Positions 1-12,429 are shown, counted from the stretch's first letter. The stretch: DNA of 56,477 nucleotides from Rhodocyclaceae bacterium (GCA_028714035.1 JAQTNA010000028.1:1-56477); one strand, 5' to 3'. Notes: generated by a model not told the origin, from the letters alone. A program made the numbers and translations.

Positions 1-1
1 C

Positions 2-94
2 GACCTCAAGGCCCGCATCCTCAAAGGCATCGCCGAAATGAATGAAGCCCCCGTCGTCTTCCGCTGGAAGAAATTCGATCTGGGTGTGGCGTGA
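2..94 (+). CDS. IS630-like transposase, C-terminal end (partial)
   Basis: Reading frame open from the left edge to a TGA at 92-94 encodes about 30 residues, including NEAPVVFRWKKFDLG. The 'PVVFRW' ending is typical of the C-terminus of IS630-family DDE transposases. Only the tail is visible, so the catalytic core and the left end of the element cannot be judged. The right inverted repeat should lie within the next 100 or so bases but I could not delimit it. The family assignment rests on one short motif. Confidence 0.5.
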   Translation, partial: DLKARILKGIAEMNEAPVVFRWKKFDLGVA

Positions 95-140
95 TTTGTA
101 ATATTTTTATTGAAACGATCTACTAGTTCCTTGGATCCCG

Positions 141-180
141 CCCCGCCGAGGGGTAAAAAGGGAGCAGTACCCCAGCGGGG
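141..180. other. GC-rich imperfect hairpin upstream of the response regulator
   Basis: CCCCGCCGAGGGGT (141-154) can pair imperfectly with ACCCCAGCGGGG (169-180) across a 14-base A/G-rich loop. It has no U-tract, so it is not a clear intrinsic terminator. It could be a leader structure of the next gene or part of the end of the transposable element to its left. Bases 95-255 otherwise hold nothing I recognise. Confidence 0.3.
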
Positions 181-255
181 TCAGTTTTGGTCAGGGTTTG
201 CCATGCCGAGTCCGTCCTAAATATCATCCGCGCTTCCATCCACCTGTGTAGCACC

Positions 256-1743
256 ATGAACGACCGTTCCCGAGATCTTTGTTCCAGGCTGTTTGAGATA
301 CGCCATGCCTATGGCGAACTCCTGGACGGACAGGATCAAGCCTTGCCGCCTGACCTGGCGGACAAGCTGCTGGCGGTCGTGGCGGAGGCCTCCCGCCTGT
401 CCTTGCCCGACGTGGCCGAGACTGCCCGCTCCCTGGCCGCATTCCAGGTCGGCCTCGGGCAACAGGCGCCGGACGAGCAGAACCTGGGGCAGATCCGGCT
501 CTTGCTCGGCAACCTGGTGCGCCGCCTGTGCCCGGAAAGCCTCGCCGGGGACGAATACCCGGATTCAGCCCTGGTCACCCAGATCGCGCCCTCCGGGACG
601 AACACCAACGAGCGCGTCGCGCTGTACCTGGAGAGCCGGGCCGTGTCCGCCCTCCTGCATGACGCGCTGAAGATGGGCGGTTTCGACCCCTTCCCCATCC
701 AGTCCATGGAGCAGCTCGCCGCGTCGGAATATGGCACGGCACCCGCCGCCATCGTGGCGGACCTGTCCCTGTGCCGCAACGATCCGCACACCCGGAAAAC
801 GGTGCAGACGCTCCGGGAAATCGTCGTCCCCGCGCCCCACCTCTTCTGCCTGGCCCACGCGGACGACTTCCCGGCCCGACTGGAGGCCATACGCCTGGGA
901 GCCACCCGCTTCCTGAGCAAGCCGCTGGACACCGAAAAGCTGCTCGCGGTGCTCAGGGGGGTGACCGACCGTACGCCCCATGAGCCCTACCGTGTCCTGC
1001 TGGTGGACGACGACCCGGCCATGACGCTGGTGCATGGCGCCCACCTGGCCGAGATCGGCATCGAGGTGCGCGAGGTCAACCACCCGGCGGAGGCCTTGGC
1101 CGCAGCGGAGGCCTTCCGGCCGGACGTGATCGTGATGGACGTCTACATGCCCGGCTGCAACGGCCTGGAACTGGCCGGAATTCTGCGCCAGGACGAGACC
1201 CTCGCGGATACCCCCATCCTGTTCCTGTCCGCCGAGACCAACATCCATCGCCAGATGCTGGCCATGGACCTGGGCGGGGACGACTTTCAGACCAAGCCCG
1301 TGACACCCGAGGTATTCCAGGCCAGCGTCGTCGCCCGGGCCAAGCGGGCTCGCATGCTCAAGCGTACCCGCACGGAATGCCGGCAGATGGCCAGCCAGCT
1401 GAATTCCCTGATGCCGCCCCAGCAGAGCCCCCGGTTGTCTCTGGTCTGGCGCCTGGATTCCATGCGCCGCCTCCTGGTCTCCCCGACCGGGAGCAGCGTC
1501 CGCCTCTCCGCCCTGGAAGTCTCCCTGATCCAGCACATGGGCGCCTGCCCCGGACATCATGCCAGCCGGGAACATCTCATCGCCACCCTGGCCGACACCC
1601 ATGGCGCCTACGACGGCCCGCGCCTGGAAGCCCTCATCAGCCGACTGCGCCGCAAGAGCACGGAAAAATGCGGCATGAAGCTGCCCATCCTTTCCGAATA
1701 CGGCCGAGGCTATTCCTTCGCCGCCCGCATCCAGATACTCTGA
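256..1743 (+). CDS. Response regulator with two receiver domains and an OmpR-type winged helix
   Basis: A 495-residue cytoplasmic regulator. Residues 1-115 are helical without a recognised domain. A first receiver-like domain (about 121-237) has an Asp at about 169 and the SKP lysine at about 222. A second, canonical receiver (about 245-367) has VDDD near 251, the phospho-acceptor D295 in VMDVYMPG and K347 in TKPV. A winged helix of the Trans_reg_C type (about 400-490) ends in YGRGYSF. It should be phosphorylated by a histidine kinase, but none is in the window. I chose ATG 256; a TTG 23 codons upstream is in frame but the added residues look non-coding. The target genes are unknown, and it is not part of the CRISPR operon. 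Confidence 0.85.
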   Translation: MNDRSRDLCSRLFEIRHAYGELLDGQDQALPPDLADKLLAVVAEASRLSLPDVAETARSLAAFQVGLGQQAPDEQNLGQIRLLLGNLVRRLCPESLAGDEYPDSALVTQIAPSGTNTNERVALYLESRAVSALLHDALKMGGFDPFPIQSMEQLAASEYGTAPAAIVADLSLCRNDPHTRKTVQTLREIVVPAPHLFCLAHADDFPARLEAIRLGATRFLSKPLDTEKLLAVLRGVTDRTPHEPYRVLLVDDDPAMTLVHGAHLAEIGIEVREVNHPAEALAAAEAFRPDVIVMDVYMPGCNGLELAGILRQDETLADTPILFLSAETNIHRQMLAMDLGGDDFQTKPVTPEVFQASVVARAKRARMLKRTRTECRQMASQLNSLMPPQQSPRLSLVWRLDSMRRLLVSPTGSSVRLSALEVSLIQHMGACPGHHASREHLIATLADTHGAYDGPRLEALISRLRRKSTEKCGMKLPILSEYGRGYSFAARIQIL

Positions 1744-1844
1744 GCCCCCCCCCGCCGGCGCCCGCGGCCATCATGGCAGCAGCATTCATCAGCATTTGCG
1801 CTCCCTTTCCGCCCCCTCTACCCTCTCGCGCTGAAAACACATCA

Positions 1845-2312
1845 ATGCACCAGAGCAGGACAAACGGGCATCCAGGCAACGAAGACATGTGGGCAAAATT
1901 CAACGAGAAACTTGGCATGCTGCGGCAGAAATTATCCGCGCTCACCGAGTTATGCCCCCATGCCGGAGCCGGGCGGGACTGCGAAGGTTGCGCCCTCCAC
2001 CCCCCGAAACACTGTAACCGCGCCATCTCGGACATCCACGAAGACCTGATGTCCTACATGGTCACCCATTTCCGCCACGAAGAGCGGCTGATGCGGGAGA
2101 GCGGCCTCTACCGCCGCTCCCGGGAAGCCTGCGAAGCGCACATGCAGGATCATGGCGACCTGTCCGAAGCAGCCATGCAGCTCATGGCGCGACTGGACGA
2201 CGGCAAACTCCCGGCGGAAATCGCCGCCTTGTCCGATCTACTGGAACAGTGGCTGGGCAAGCACATCACCGTGCATGACCGGCCGATGCTCGAACGGTTG
2301 GACGAGCCCTGA
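1845..2312 (+). CDS. Hemerythrin-like (HHE) metal-binding protein
   Basis: A 155-residue protein. Residues about 65-150 form a four-helix hemerythrin pattern: IHEDL, HFRHEERLM, HMQDH and HITVHD supply the His/Glu ligands of a di-iron centre that would bind O2 or NO. Before it is a cysteine-rich segment (CPHAGAGRDCEGC followed by HPPKHC) that is unusual for small bacteriohemerythrins and could hold a second metal or act as a redox switch. The start at ATG 1845 is uncertain; an in-frame ATG at 1887 (MWAKF) is also possible. It lies 101 bases after the response regulator on the same strand, so the two may be cotranscribed. Confidence 0.7.
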   Translation: MHQSRTNGHPGNEDMWAKFNEKLGMLRQKLSALTELCPHAGAGRDCEGCALHPPKHCNRAISDIHEDLMSYMVTHFRHEERLMRESGLYRRSREACEAHMQDHGDLSEAAMQLMARLDDGKLPAEIAALSDLLEQWLGKHITVHDRPMLERLDEP

Positions 2313-2349
2313 GCGGTCTCCCGCGCATCCGGGGTTCCCGGACCAAGCC

Positions 2350-2359
2350 GCAAGCTTGC
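2350..2359. repeat. GCAAGCTTGC palindrome, copy 1
   Basis: A perfect 10-base palindrome in the short gap before cas6, in the context gcc-GCAAGCTTGC-cga. The same decamer recurs at 3345, 5681, 10971 and 14881, all inside the CRISPR-Cas locus, and I saw none in the prophage. Confidence 0.7.
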
Positions 2360-2390
2360 CGATTCGCGCCTCCTCCATCATGGCGCTATC

Positions 2391-3422
2391 ATGCGGACTC
2401 CAGCAGTCCGAATGAATGGCCCCATGACACCCACGCTACCGCTGTGCCGCTACCGTCTGCAATTTTCCGCGGTGGACGGCCATGCCACCGACTTTCCCGG
2501 CTGCCACTGGCGCGGCGCCTTGGGCTACGCATTGCGGGAGAGCGCCTGCCTTACCGGCGCGGGAAACTGTGAGCCTTGTCCGGAAAAATCCCATTGCGCC
2601 TATAGCTACCTTTTCGAGACCGCACCCGGCCACGATGCTGAAAAGATGCGCCTCTATCAGCAGGTGCCCCATCCCTACGCGCTGAGGGAAGAATCCGCCC
2701 AGGAAGGAAGCGGCCCCTGCCTGGTGCTGACCCTCTTCGGCCACGGAAACGCCCACTTGAGCCTCATGGTGCTGGCTCTGGCCCGGGCCGCCGCCGGCCC
2801 ACGCGGCATAGGTGGGCGGCGCATGCGCTTGCTGGCGGTGGAACAGGAAGCCCGCCTCGGCCAAAACGACTGGCAACGCATTAACCGACCGGAAGGCGGC
2901 CTCGCACCCCTGAGCACCTCGACACCCCAATGCCCGCCAGCGCCCGAAACGGCTCTGCGCATCGAAATTCAAAGTCCGTTACGGGCAAAGCGCGAAGGCC
3001 GCTATGTGGGGGCAAGGGAGTTCCGTTTCGGTGACCTGTTTGGCAACCTGCTGCGGCGCATCTCCATGCTCACCGCATTTCACAGCGACACGCCCCTGGA
3101 AACCGATTTTCGCGGCCTGGTGGATGCCGCTCGCGCCATCGAGGCGAAAAGCGATTTGCGCTGGGTGGAACTGGGGCGGCACTCGGCCCGCCAGAAGGCC
3201 AACATGAAAATGGCCGGTGTCGTGGGCAGCCTGAACCTGGACGCGGCTGGCCTGGCACCCTTCTGGCCCTACCTCTGGCTCGGCCAGTTCACCCACGCCG
3301 GCAGCGCCGCCACCATGGGCCTGGGCTACTTCACCCTGCGCTCCGCAAGCTTGCCGGACGCCACGCCAGCCCCTACCGAGGAAACAATGGCCCACCCCTC
3401 CGCTTCCGGCCCTGCCACATGA
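2391..3422 (+). CDS. cas6: Cas6 pre-crRNA endoribonuclease
   Basis: Cas6 cuts the CRISPR repeat in the precursor transcript to release the crRNAs loaded by the Cmr complex. The 343-residue protein opens with an N-terminal half in which WRGALGYALRE is followed by a Cys cluster (C-x2-C-x5-C). Its C-terminal RAMP fold contains GVVGSLNLDAAGLAPFWPYLWLG, then a Gly-rich loop (HAGSAATMGLGYF), as in the Cas6 C-terminal Pfam family. ATGs at 2391, 2412 and 2424 are all possible starts; 2424 (MTPTLPLCRY) fits the family's beginning best. It is first in the locus, and its end overlaps the next gene by 4 bases (ATGA). The last codons contain one of the GCAAGCTTGC palindromes. Confidence 0.88.
   Translation: MRTPAVRMNGPMTPTLPLCRYRLQFSAVDGHATDFPGCHWRGALGYALRESACLTGAGNCEPCPEKSHCAYSYLFETAPGHDAEKMRLYQQVPHPYALREESAQEGSGPCLVLTLFGHGNAHLSLMVLALARAAAGPRGIGGRRMRLLAVEQEARLGQNDWQRINRPEGGLAPLSTSTPQCPPAPETALRIEIQSPLRAKREGRYVGAREFRFGDLFGNLLRRISMLTAFHSDTPLETDFRGLVDAARAIEAKSDLRWVELGRHSARQKANMKMAGVVGSLNLDAAGLAPFWPYLWLGQFTHAGSAATMGLGYFTLRSASLPDATPAPTEETMAHPSASGPAT
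3345..3354. repeat. GCAAGCTTGC palindrome, copy 2
   Basis: Lies inside the 3' end of cas6, in the context tcc-GCAAGCTTGC-cgg, within an alanine/serine/proline-rich tail beyond the conserved Cas6 fold. This placement suggests a mobile or amplified word tolerated at the end of the protein. Confidence 0.65.
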
Positions 3423-4543
3423 ACCCGTCCCCACGTCGCATCCTGCTGGCCGTCACCGGCCTGACCCCGCAAGTCGTCACCGAAACCCTCTACGCCCTGG
3501 CCTGCCAACCTGAGTCGCCCTGGATACCGGACGAAATTCATCTCATCACCACCGCCACCGGCGCGGAAAACGCCCGCCTCAACCTGCTCCTGCCGGACGG
3601 CTGGTTTCATCGTCTGCGGGCCGACTACCACCTGCCGGCCATCGCCTTTCCGGTAGAGAACATCCACATCCTGGAGAATGCCGATGGCAAACCTCTGGAT
3701 GACATCCGCACGCCGGAAGAAAACACCCTGGCCGCCGACTTCATCACCGAAACCCTGCGCCGCCTGACCGAAGATACGCATACCGAACTGCATGTCTCGA
3801 TTGCCGGCGGCCGGAAGACCATGGGCTATTACCTCGGTTACGCCCTGTCGCTCTACGGCCGGCCCCAGGACCGGCTGTCCCATGTGCTGGTGTCCGATCC
3901 CTACGAGACCAACCGGGAGTTCTACTATCCCACGCCCTACGACCATCCCATTTACAGCCGGCGCGGCGACAAGGAAATCGCCGTGGACGCCCGAAACGCC
4001 AAGGTAGAGCTTGCGGACATCCCCTTCGTGCGCCTGCGGGAAGGGCTGCCAAAGGAATTGCTGGAAGGGGAAGCGCGGTTTTCCCAGGCGGTGGCGGCCG
4101 CTCAGCGGGCCGGCCGGGTCGAGGAACTACGTATTGACTTGACGACCCGCCGCGTCACCGCCGGAGGGGAGCCGGTCAGACTTGCGCCCAAGGAATTCAT
4201 ACTGTTGCTTTGGCTCGCGCAACGGAAACTGTCTGGACTCGGCCCGGTACATAGCAGCATTTACGAAAGCAACCCGGAAGCCGCCCACGCCTATCTGAAC
4301 ACTTGCCGACAAGTTTTCGGCCCACACGGCGGCGAAACCGTGCGCGCCGAAACCGCCCTGAAAGCCGGCATGGCCAACGACTGGTTCAGCCCCGCCAAGA
4401 GCCGCCTGCACCGCGCCCTCTCCGTCGCCCTCGGCAAGACCGCCGCCGCCCCCTACCTCATCCGCGCCTCCGGCCCGAAAAAGGGCGACCATTTCGAACT
4501 GGGTCTGGCGGTCGAATACATCCACATCACGGAGGCACCATGA
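3419..4543 (+). CDS. CARF-domain protein, NE0113/TIGR02584 family (annotated elsewhere as ring nuclease Csm6), with C-terminal winged helix
   Basis: A 374-residue protein. Residues 7-205 form a CARF (cyclic-oligoadenylate sensing) domain: ILLAVTGLTPQVVTETLYAL at the start and the ligand-loop motif SIAGGRKTMGYYLGYAL at about 127-143. Residues about 235-350 look like a winged helix; DLTTRRVTAGGEPVRLAPKEF resembles the opening of OmpR-type DNA-binding domains. I see no HEPN R-x4-H motif, so it is not a classical Csm6 RNase. It may sense or cleave cA4 and possibly bind nucleic acid. It overlaps cas6 by 4 bases and the next CARF gene by ATGA, so the three are translationally coupled. The family is firm; the activity is inferred. 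Confidence 0.82.
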   Translation: MNPSPRRILLAVTGLTPQVVTETLYALACQPESPWIPDEIHLITTATGAENARLNLLLPDGWFHRLRADYHLPAIAFPVENIHILENADGKPLDDIRTPEENTLAADFITETLRRLTEDTHTELHVSIAGGRKTMGYYLGYALSLYGRPQDRLSHVLVSDPYETNREFYYPTPYDHPIYSRRGDKEIAVDARNAKVELADIPFVRLREGLPKELLEGEARFSQAVAAAQRAGRVEELRIDLTTRRVTAGGEPVRLAPKEFILLLWLAQRKLSGLGPVHSSIYESNPEAAHAYLNTCRQVFGPHGGETVRAETALKAGMANDWFSPAKSRLHRALSVALGKTAAAPYLIRASGPKKGDHFELGLAVEYIHITEAP

Positions 4544-5670
4544 GCGCCGCTGTCCATATCCTGCTGATTTCCGATCAGGCCGCACCCAACCTGTTGCCCG
4601 CCCTGGACCCAGCCCTGAAACCCGGCGAGGCCGTGCTATTGGTCTCAGGCAAGATGCAGGCGCGCGCCGAGGCATTGGAAGCCGTGTTGCGTGAATCCGG
4701 TGTCAAGACGAGTCGGGTTGCCCTGGAAGATGAACACGATTACGCCAAACTGGAAAACGCCTTGCTCGACGTGGCCAGCAGCAGGGACGGCCAGTCCATC
4801 GCCCTCAATGTCACCGGCGGCACCAAGCTCATGGCGCTGGCTGCCCAATCGGTGGCCCTGGCATACGGATGGTCCGCGTTTTATGTGGATGTGGATACCG
4901 ACGAGATCATCTGGCTCGGCAAGGAAGCCCGTCGCCAGCCACTCACCCAGCAATTGCGCCTGCGCCACTACCTGCGGGGATACGGCTTTACCCTGGCGGA
5001 AGGCATTGAGCGCCCACAACCGAGCCAGCGCCATAACGATTTACTGCGCACCCTGATCACCCAGGTCGGCAGTCTCGAAAAATCCCTCGCCCAATTGAAC
5101 TGGCTGGCCCAAGGTGCCGAAGACAAAAAGCGTCTGGATGTGACGCTGCACGCGCAACAACTGGACAGCCGCAGCCTGGAAGCCTTGCTGCGCATTTTCG
5201 AGGATGCGGGGGTTCTCACCGTAAAGGGCGAAACCCTCAGCTTCGCCAGTGAAGCCGAACGGGATTTTGCCAAGGGCGGCTGGCTGGAACACCACGTATT
5301 CCGAACCGTTAGCTCGCTGACCGGCGACCTGGCTTTGCGCGACAAGGCCGCCAACCTGGTCGTGCTGGACGCGGGAGGCGTCAAGAACGAACTGGACGTG
5401 GCCTTCATGGCGCGGAATCGCCTGTTCGTCATCGAATGCAAAACCGCACGCATGGATAAGCCGGAAGCACCCAAGGCCAACGACACCCTGTTTAAACTCG
5501 CGGAAAACTGCCGCCGGATCGGCGGCCTGGGCACCCGAGGCATGTTGGCCAGCTATCGCCCCCTGGGCGAAGCCGAAAAGCGCCTGGCCGGCGCGCTCCG
5601 AATTGAACTGGTATGCGGTGCCGAGCTGGCGCGGTTGGATGAAAAGATCAGGAATTGGGTGAAGCGATGA
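4540..5670 (+). CDS. Can2/Card1-like CARF nuclease (DUF1887 type)
   Basis: A 376-residue effector. It has an N-terminal CARF domain (VHILLISDQ at the start, ligand loop NVTGGTKLMALAAQ at 90-103), a linker winged helix (about 165-240), and a C-terminal PD-(D/E)xK nuclease whose motif is NELD (283-286) followed by VIECK (297-301), preceded by E250 in WLEHHV. This order is that of Can2/Card1, which cut DNA and/or RNA when cA4 made by Cas10 binds the CARF dimer. The start at ATG 4540 overlaps the preceding stop. All nuclease residues I can identify are present, so it is probably an active immune effector. Confidence 0.88.
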   Translation: MSAAVHILLISDQAAPNLLPALDPALKPGEAVLLVSGKMQARAEALEAVLRESGVKTSRVALEDEHDYAKLENALLDVASSRDGQSIALNVTGGTKLMALAAQSVALAYGWSAFYVDVDTDEIIWLGKEARRQPLTQQLRLRHYLRGYGFTLAEGIERPQPSQRHNDLLRTLITQVGSLEKSLAQLNWLAQGAEDKKRLDVTLHAQQLDSRSLEALLRIFEDAGVLTVKGETLSFASEAERDFAKGGWLEHHVFRTVSSLTGDLALRDKAANLVVLDAGGVKNELDVAFMARNRLFVIECKTARMDKPEAPKANDTLFKLAENCRRIGGLGTRGMLASYRPLGEAEKRLAGALRIELVCGAELARLDEKIRNWVKR

Positions 5671-5680
5671 GAGACGGCCC

Positions 5681-5690
5681 GCAAGCTTGC
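5681..5690. repeat. GCAAGCTTGC palindrome, copy 3
   Basis: Lies in the 79-base gap between the CARF nuclease and cmr1. Here the symmetry extends to 14 bases (CCGCAAGCTTGCGG). The gap holds nothing else I recognise apart from the cmr1 ribosome-binding site. Confidence 0.7.
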
Positions 5691-5749
5691 GGTCGGCGGA
5701 AGGTGATTCAAGGTAAGACAGAATGCGGTCATTCCCAGGGAGGGAAAGC

Positions 5750-6853
5750 ATGAAACAACTGAACTACACCCTCTGCTTCAACACCCCCGCCTTCCTCGGC
5801 AATGCCGAGCAGCAGGCCCAATGGCGCACGCCGCCGTTCAAGGCACTGATAAGGCAGTGGTGGCGCGTGGCCTATGCGGCCGACCATCGGTTTCGGGTAA
5901 ACCTGGACGAAATGCGTACCGAGGAAGGTTTGCTGTTCGGCCACGCCTGGCTGGACACAGACGTGGATAGTCGTGGCAACAAGGTCGCCGCCCGCAAGAG
6001 CCTGGTGCGTATTCGGCTTTCCCGCTGGAATGACGGCGAAGAGACAAAGCGGAAATGGGGTCAGCAGGAATTGGAGAAAGACAGGAAAGTCAGGCATCCC
6101 GAGGTTGGTCAAATTGGCCCCTTGCTCTACCTGGGCTACGGGCCATTGGCGGTGGAAACGGTGCACAGGCCGGGATCGGGCAAGGCGGAATACGCCACGG
6201 TCTTGAAGAAAAACGCCGCCATCCAGGCCGGTGAACAGGCGGTCCTGTCCATCGCCGTGCCCGACGAGAATGCGCCACGCATTGAACAGGCGCTCATGCT
6301 CATGCACCGCTACGGCACTTCAGGAGGCCGCAGCCGCAACGGCTGGGGCTCGTTTGAACTCACGCCCCTTGCAGGCACCCCGGCGCTGGAGGGCACTTCG
6401 CCTTTGCGCCCCTGGCGCGAGGCTCTGGATAAGGACTGGCCCCACGCCCTGGGCCAGGATGACGAGGGCGCGTTGGTCTGGCAGACCCCTCCTTGCGGTG
6501 ACTGGAAGGCGCTGATGCGGGAAATGGCGATCATCAAGATCGGGCTACGCACGCAGTTTAAATTTCCGGACGAGAGGCCCCCACATCAGGACATCGAGGA
6601 CCGGCACTGGCTGGCCTACCCCATCACCAACCACAGCACCCGCGCCTGGAATCGCAATGCCCGTCTTCCCAACAGCCTGCGTTTCAAGGTCCGCGCTACG
6701 CCGGACGGAAAGCTCGTCGGCGTGATCATTCACGTGCCTTGCCTGCCGCCGGCCGAGTTCCGGCCCGAGCGCCCGCGCATCGAGAGCGTCTGGCTGCGCG
6801 TCCATGGGTTTCTGGATGCACCTGCCCAAAAACTGACCCGCATCCCGGCCTGA
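5750..6853 (+). CDS. cmr1: Type III-B RAMP protein Cmr1
   Basis: Cmr1 is the head subunit of the Cmr effector complex and contacts the 3' end of the crRNA. The 367-residue protein begins with the family pattern LNYTLCFNTPAFLGNAEQ followed by FKALIRQWWRVAY, and has the glycine-rich RAMP loop GTSGGRSRNGWGSF at about residues 187-200. A strong Shine-Dalgarno run (GGGAGGGAAAGC) precedes ATG 5750; an upstream ATG at 5723 lacks one. It starts the Cmr block proper, and cas10 follows after 10 bases. Confidence 0.9.
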   Translation: MKQLNYTLCFNTPAFLGNAEQQAQWRTPPFKALIRQWWRVAYAADHRFRVNLDEMRTEEGLLFGHAWLDTDVDSRGNKVAARKSLVRIRLSRWNDGEETKRKWGQQELEKDRKVRHPEVGQIGPLLYLGYGPLAVETVHRPGSGKAEYATVLKKNAAIQAGEQAVLSIAVPDENAPRIEQALMLMHRYGTSGGRSRNGWGSFELTPLAGTPALEGTSPLRPWREALDKDWPHALGQDDEGALVWQTPPCGDWKALMREMAIIKIGLRTQFKFPDERPPHQDIEDRHWLAYPITNHSTRAWNRNARLPNSLRFKVRATPDGKLVGVIIHVPCLPPAEFRPERPRIESVWLRVHGFLDAPAQKLTRIPA

Positions 6854-6863
6854 GAGAAAAACC

Positions 6864-9800
6864 ATGACCAATGAACTCATCTGGCAAACCAAGCTCGCCG
6901 CCCGCATCCACGATCCGGCGGAAAAGGCCCTGGTGCTGCTGCGCGACCCGGCCGGGCACGAAGGCGGCACTTCCAGGGCGCTCACCCGCCTGCTGGGCCT
7001 GTCCGACATCACGATGGATACCCTGGACCCGGACAACACCGACGCCCTGACCGCCGTCATGTTCAAAAAGGGGATTCCTCTGGCCATGTATCGCCATATC
7101 CAGTGCGCTGACTGGTGGGCGGCGGCAGCGGATCGTCCCCAGTGGCCCATGCAGGAAATCACCGTGGATACCAAGGTCGGCAAGAAGACCTTCGCCGTGG
7201 CGCCCTGGGCGCAAGTACGCTGGACGAAATCGCCGGTACTGATTCATCCCCTCACCGGCTACAACTACGATCTCGGCCAGCATGGCGGGCTGGGCGACAC
7301 CGATCTGGCGGACATCAAGGAACGCAGTTTCAATCACTTCTCGAATCTACTGACCAAGCTCTATCGCGCCGACCCGACGGAAGACCCGCAAAAAACCCTG
7401 CTCGCCTACTGGCGCTTCGGCCCGGAACTCGCCGAAGACGAAGACTTCGGCAAGCTCGGCGCCCTCTGGCGCCTGCTGCCCGCCGACACCCGTGTTCCCG
7501 ATCACTCCATCTGGGATCACCTGGACCTCACCTCCGCTTTTGCCGGCGCGTTCGCCGCGGACCCCGAGGGCGAAGCGGCCCTGCTGACCCTGGCCATCGG
7601 CCCGGTGCAAGGCTTTATCGCCGCCGCCCGCACCACGTCCGATCTGTGGGCCGGCTCCCATCTGCTGGCCCGGCTCGCCTGGGAAGCCATGAAGCCGGTG
7701 TGCGAGGCCCTGGGGCCGGATGCCATCCTGTTTCCGCGCCTGCGCGGCGTGCCCCAGGTGGACCTGTGGCTGAGGGACGAAATGAAGCTGTCGGACGAAT
7801 TGTTCAAGGATTGCGAATGGGCCAGGGGCGGCACCGACAGCAATCCGCTGTTTTCCGCAGCCCTGCCCAACCGCTTCGTGGCGGTGGTGCCGGCAAGCCA
7901 GGCCAGGGCGCTGGCGGAAACCGTTTCCCTGGCGGTGCGGCGTTGGTTGCAGGCGCAAGGACAGGAGGTGGTGGACCGGCTACTCGATGTGGCGGGCTTG
8001 TCCTCCGACAGCAAGCAACACTGCCACCGGCAGATGGAGAGCCAACTCGAAGGCTTCCCGGAAGTGCATTGGGCGGCCGTGCCTTTCTCCCTCATCCGCC
8101 CGCGCAACAAAGCCAAACAGACCGACCTGGACACCCTGGCTCTGTCAGAGGCCATGGCGCCGTACTTCGGCGCGAAGTCGGGAGAAGACTGCGGCTTTCT
8201 CGCCAGCCCGGCCTGGAAAATCCTGCGGCAGGAAGCCCAACTGGCCGATGGCACGGTGTTCTTCGCCCCGAATCCGGGGGCGCTCTATCCGGCGGTGCAC
8301 GACCTGGCCGAACGGGTACTGGCCGCCGCCAAGGCGGTACGCACTTTCGAGCAGACTACGCAACAGGGCTGGCGCTGTTCCCTCACCGGGGAAACGGAAT
8401 GGCTGACCCACGACGCGGATCATCTGAAGATTCCCACCGGCAAGCGGAAGAGCCGCCAGGACGACAAATTCAGGGACAAGCTCCACGTCGAAACCCTATG
8501 GACCCGTGTGGCGGACGAGAAGCCCGCCTGGGCCAGGAAGGGCGAACACCTGGGCGCCTTGCCCGCTCTCAAACGCCTGTGGCCTACCCTGTTCGCCAAG
8601 GAAGTCGGCCGTGCCCTGGGGGGCAAGGACATCGGGCGCTTCGTCGTGTCCACCCACACCATGGCCCTGGCCCACCAGTTGGACCAATGGCTGGAACAAG
8701 GCGGCAAGGGTACCGAAGACCTGGCCTTCGACATCAGGAAATACCGAGCCGAACCGGTCGCCTTGCCGCGCCGCCTGATGCGCCCAGCCAATGCCGTCGG
8801 ACTGGCCGACGCAAAGTTCATTCCGGGGCTGCTGGATGTAGCGGCCGACCCCGAGTTGAGCGAGGGCGAGAGCGCCGCCATCCGGAAACGGGTGCGCCAG
8901 ACCCTGGCCAACGGCCGGAATCGGGGCGAGGAAATCCGCCTTGAGACCTACTATTCCCTCTTGATGCTGGACGGCGACCGCATGGGGGTATGGCTGTCGG
9001 GAGGTAATTCGGAAAAAGACAATAAATACGCCATCAGCTATCGTGAGAGTTTCCATCCCGATGTAGGAAAGGGCTTTGACGAGGTGGCCGCCAGGCAGCC
9101 CCTCATCCGCCAATACGGCCAGCAGAAGCGGGCACTTTCCCCCAACCGGCATCTTGCGATCTCCGGCGCCCTCAACGACTACTCCCTCTCTGTGGTGCGC
9201 CATGTGGTGGAAACCGAACACCTGGGCCGGGTGATCTATGCCGGCGGTGACGACGTGCTGGCCATGCTGCCGGTGGCGGACCTGCTGTCCGCCATGAAAC
9301 GGCTGCGCCACGCCTATTCCGGCCACGACCCGGAACATGCCGGCGGCGTGGATGCTTCCGGCCTCAGGTTGCACAACGGTTTCGCCAGCCTGAATGGACG
9401 CCTCATGCGCATGATGGGCACCAGAGCCACCGCCTCTTGCGGCGCCGTCATCGCCCACCACCAGGCGCCCTTGACCGCCGTCATGCGGGAACTGCGCGCA
9501 GCCGAAGTCCGAGCCAAGACCGAGGGCGGCCGGGACGCCTTCTCCCTCACCGTGGTCAAGCGCTCCGGCGGCGCGCTGCACCTGACGGCAAAATGGGGCG
9601 AGCCGGTGGCCTTGCTGGCCGATCTGAGCGCCTTCCTGTCCGACCCGGACGTTTCCCGCCGGGCGGTTTATCACAGCCTGGAATGGCTCACCGACCTGCC
9701 CGAACCGGAGGGCGACGGCGCCATGCTGGCCAGCCTCCTGGCCTACCAATTCGACCGTCAGGGAAAGGCGGCCCGTGCCCGGCATGATCTGCCCGGCCTG

Positions 9801-9916
9801 GCTCGACGCCTGGCGGTACAGGCCGTGAATCAGCCCAAGGAGCAGCTGAAATGGCTGGCCAACTTCCTGTCCGTGGCCGAATTTCTGGCCCGGGAAACCC
9901 GTTCGGGAGAAGAAGC

Positions 9917-9920
<4 letters not shown>
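6864..9920 (+). CDS. cas10: Cas10/Cmr2, type III-B large subunit with cyclase domain
   Basis: The 1018-residue signature subunit of type III systems. The N-terminus carries H16-D17 (ARIHDPAEKALVLL), an HD-like site for ssDNA cutting. The C-terminal half contains the palm cyclase motif AGGDD, with GGDD at 794-797, which converts ATP to cyclic oligoadenylate when target RNA is bound. A Cys-bearing segment (RCSLTGETEW, near residue 508) lies between the two. The intact GGDD and the two CARF genes next door argue for active signalling. cmr3 begins inside its last codons (ATGA), as expected for subunits made in fixed proportion. Confidence 0.95.
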
Positions 9921-12428
<2,508 letters not shown>

Positions 12429-12429
12429 C

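Noticed and set aside
2313-2390. Leader promoter for the cas operon
   Set aside because: No convincing -35/-10 pair could be placed in this short gap, so no promoter is annotated.
8496-9785. Long open frame on the minus strand across cas10
   Set aside because: It is a G/C-bias shadow of cas10; the plus frame has family motifs, coupling and a start, the minus frame has none.
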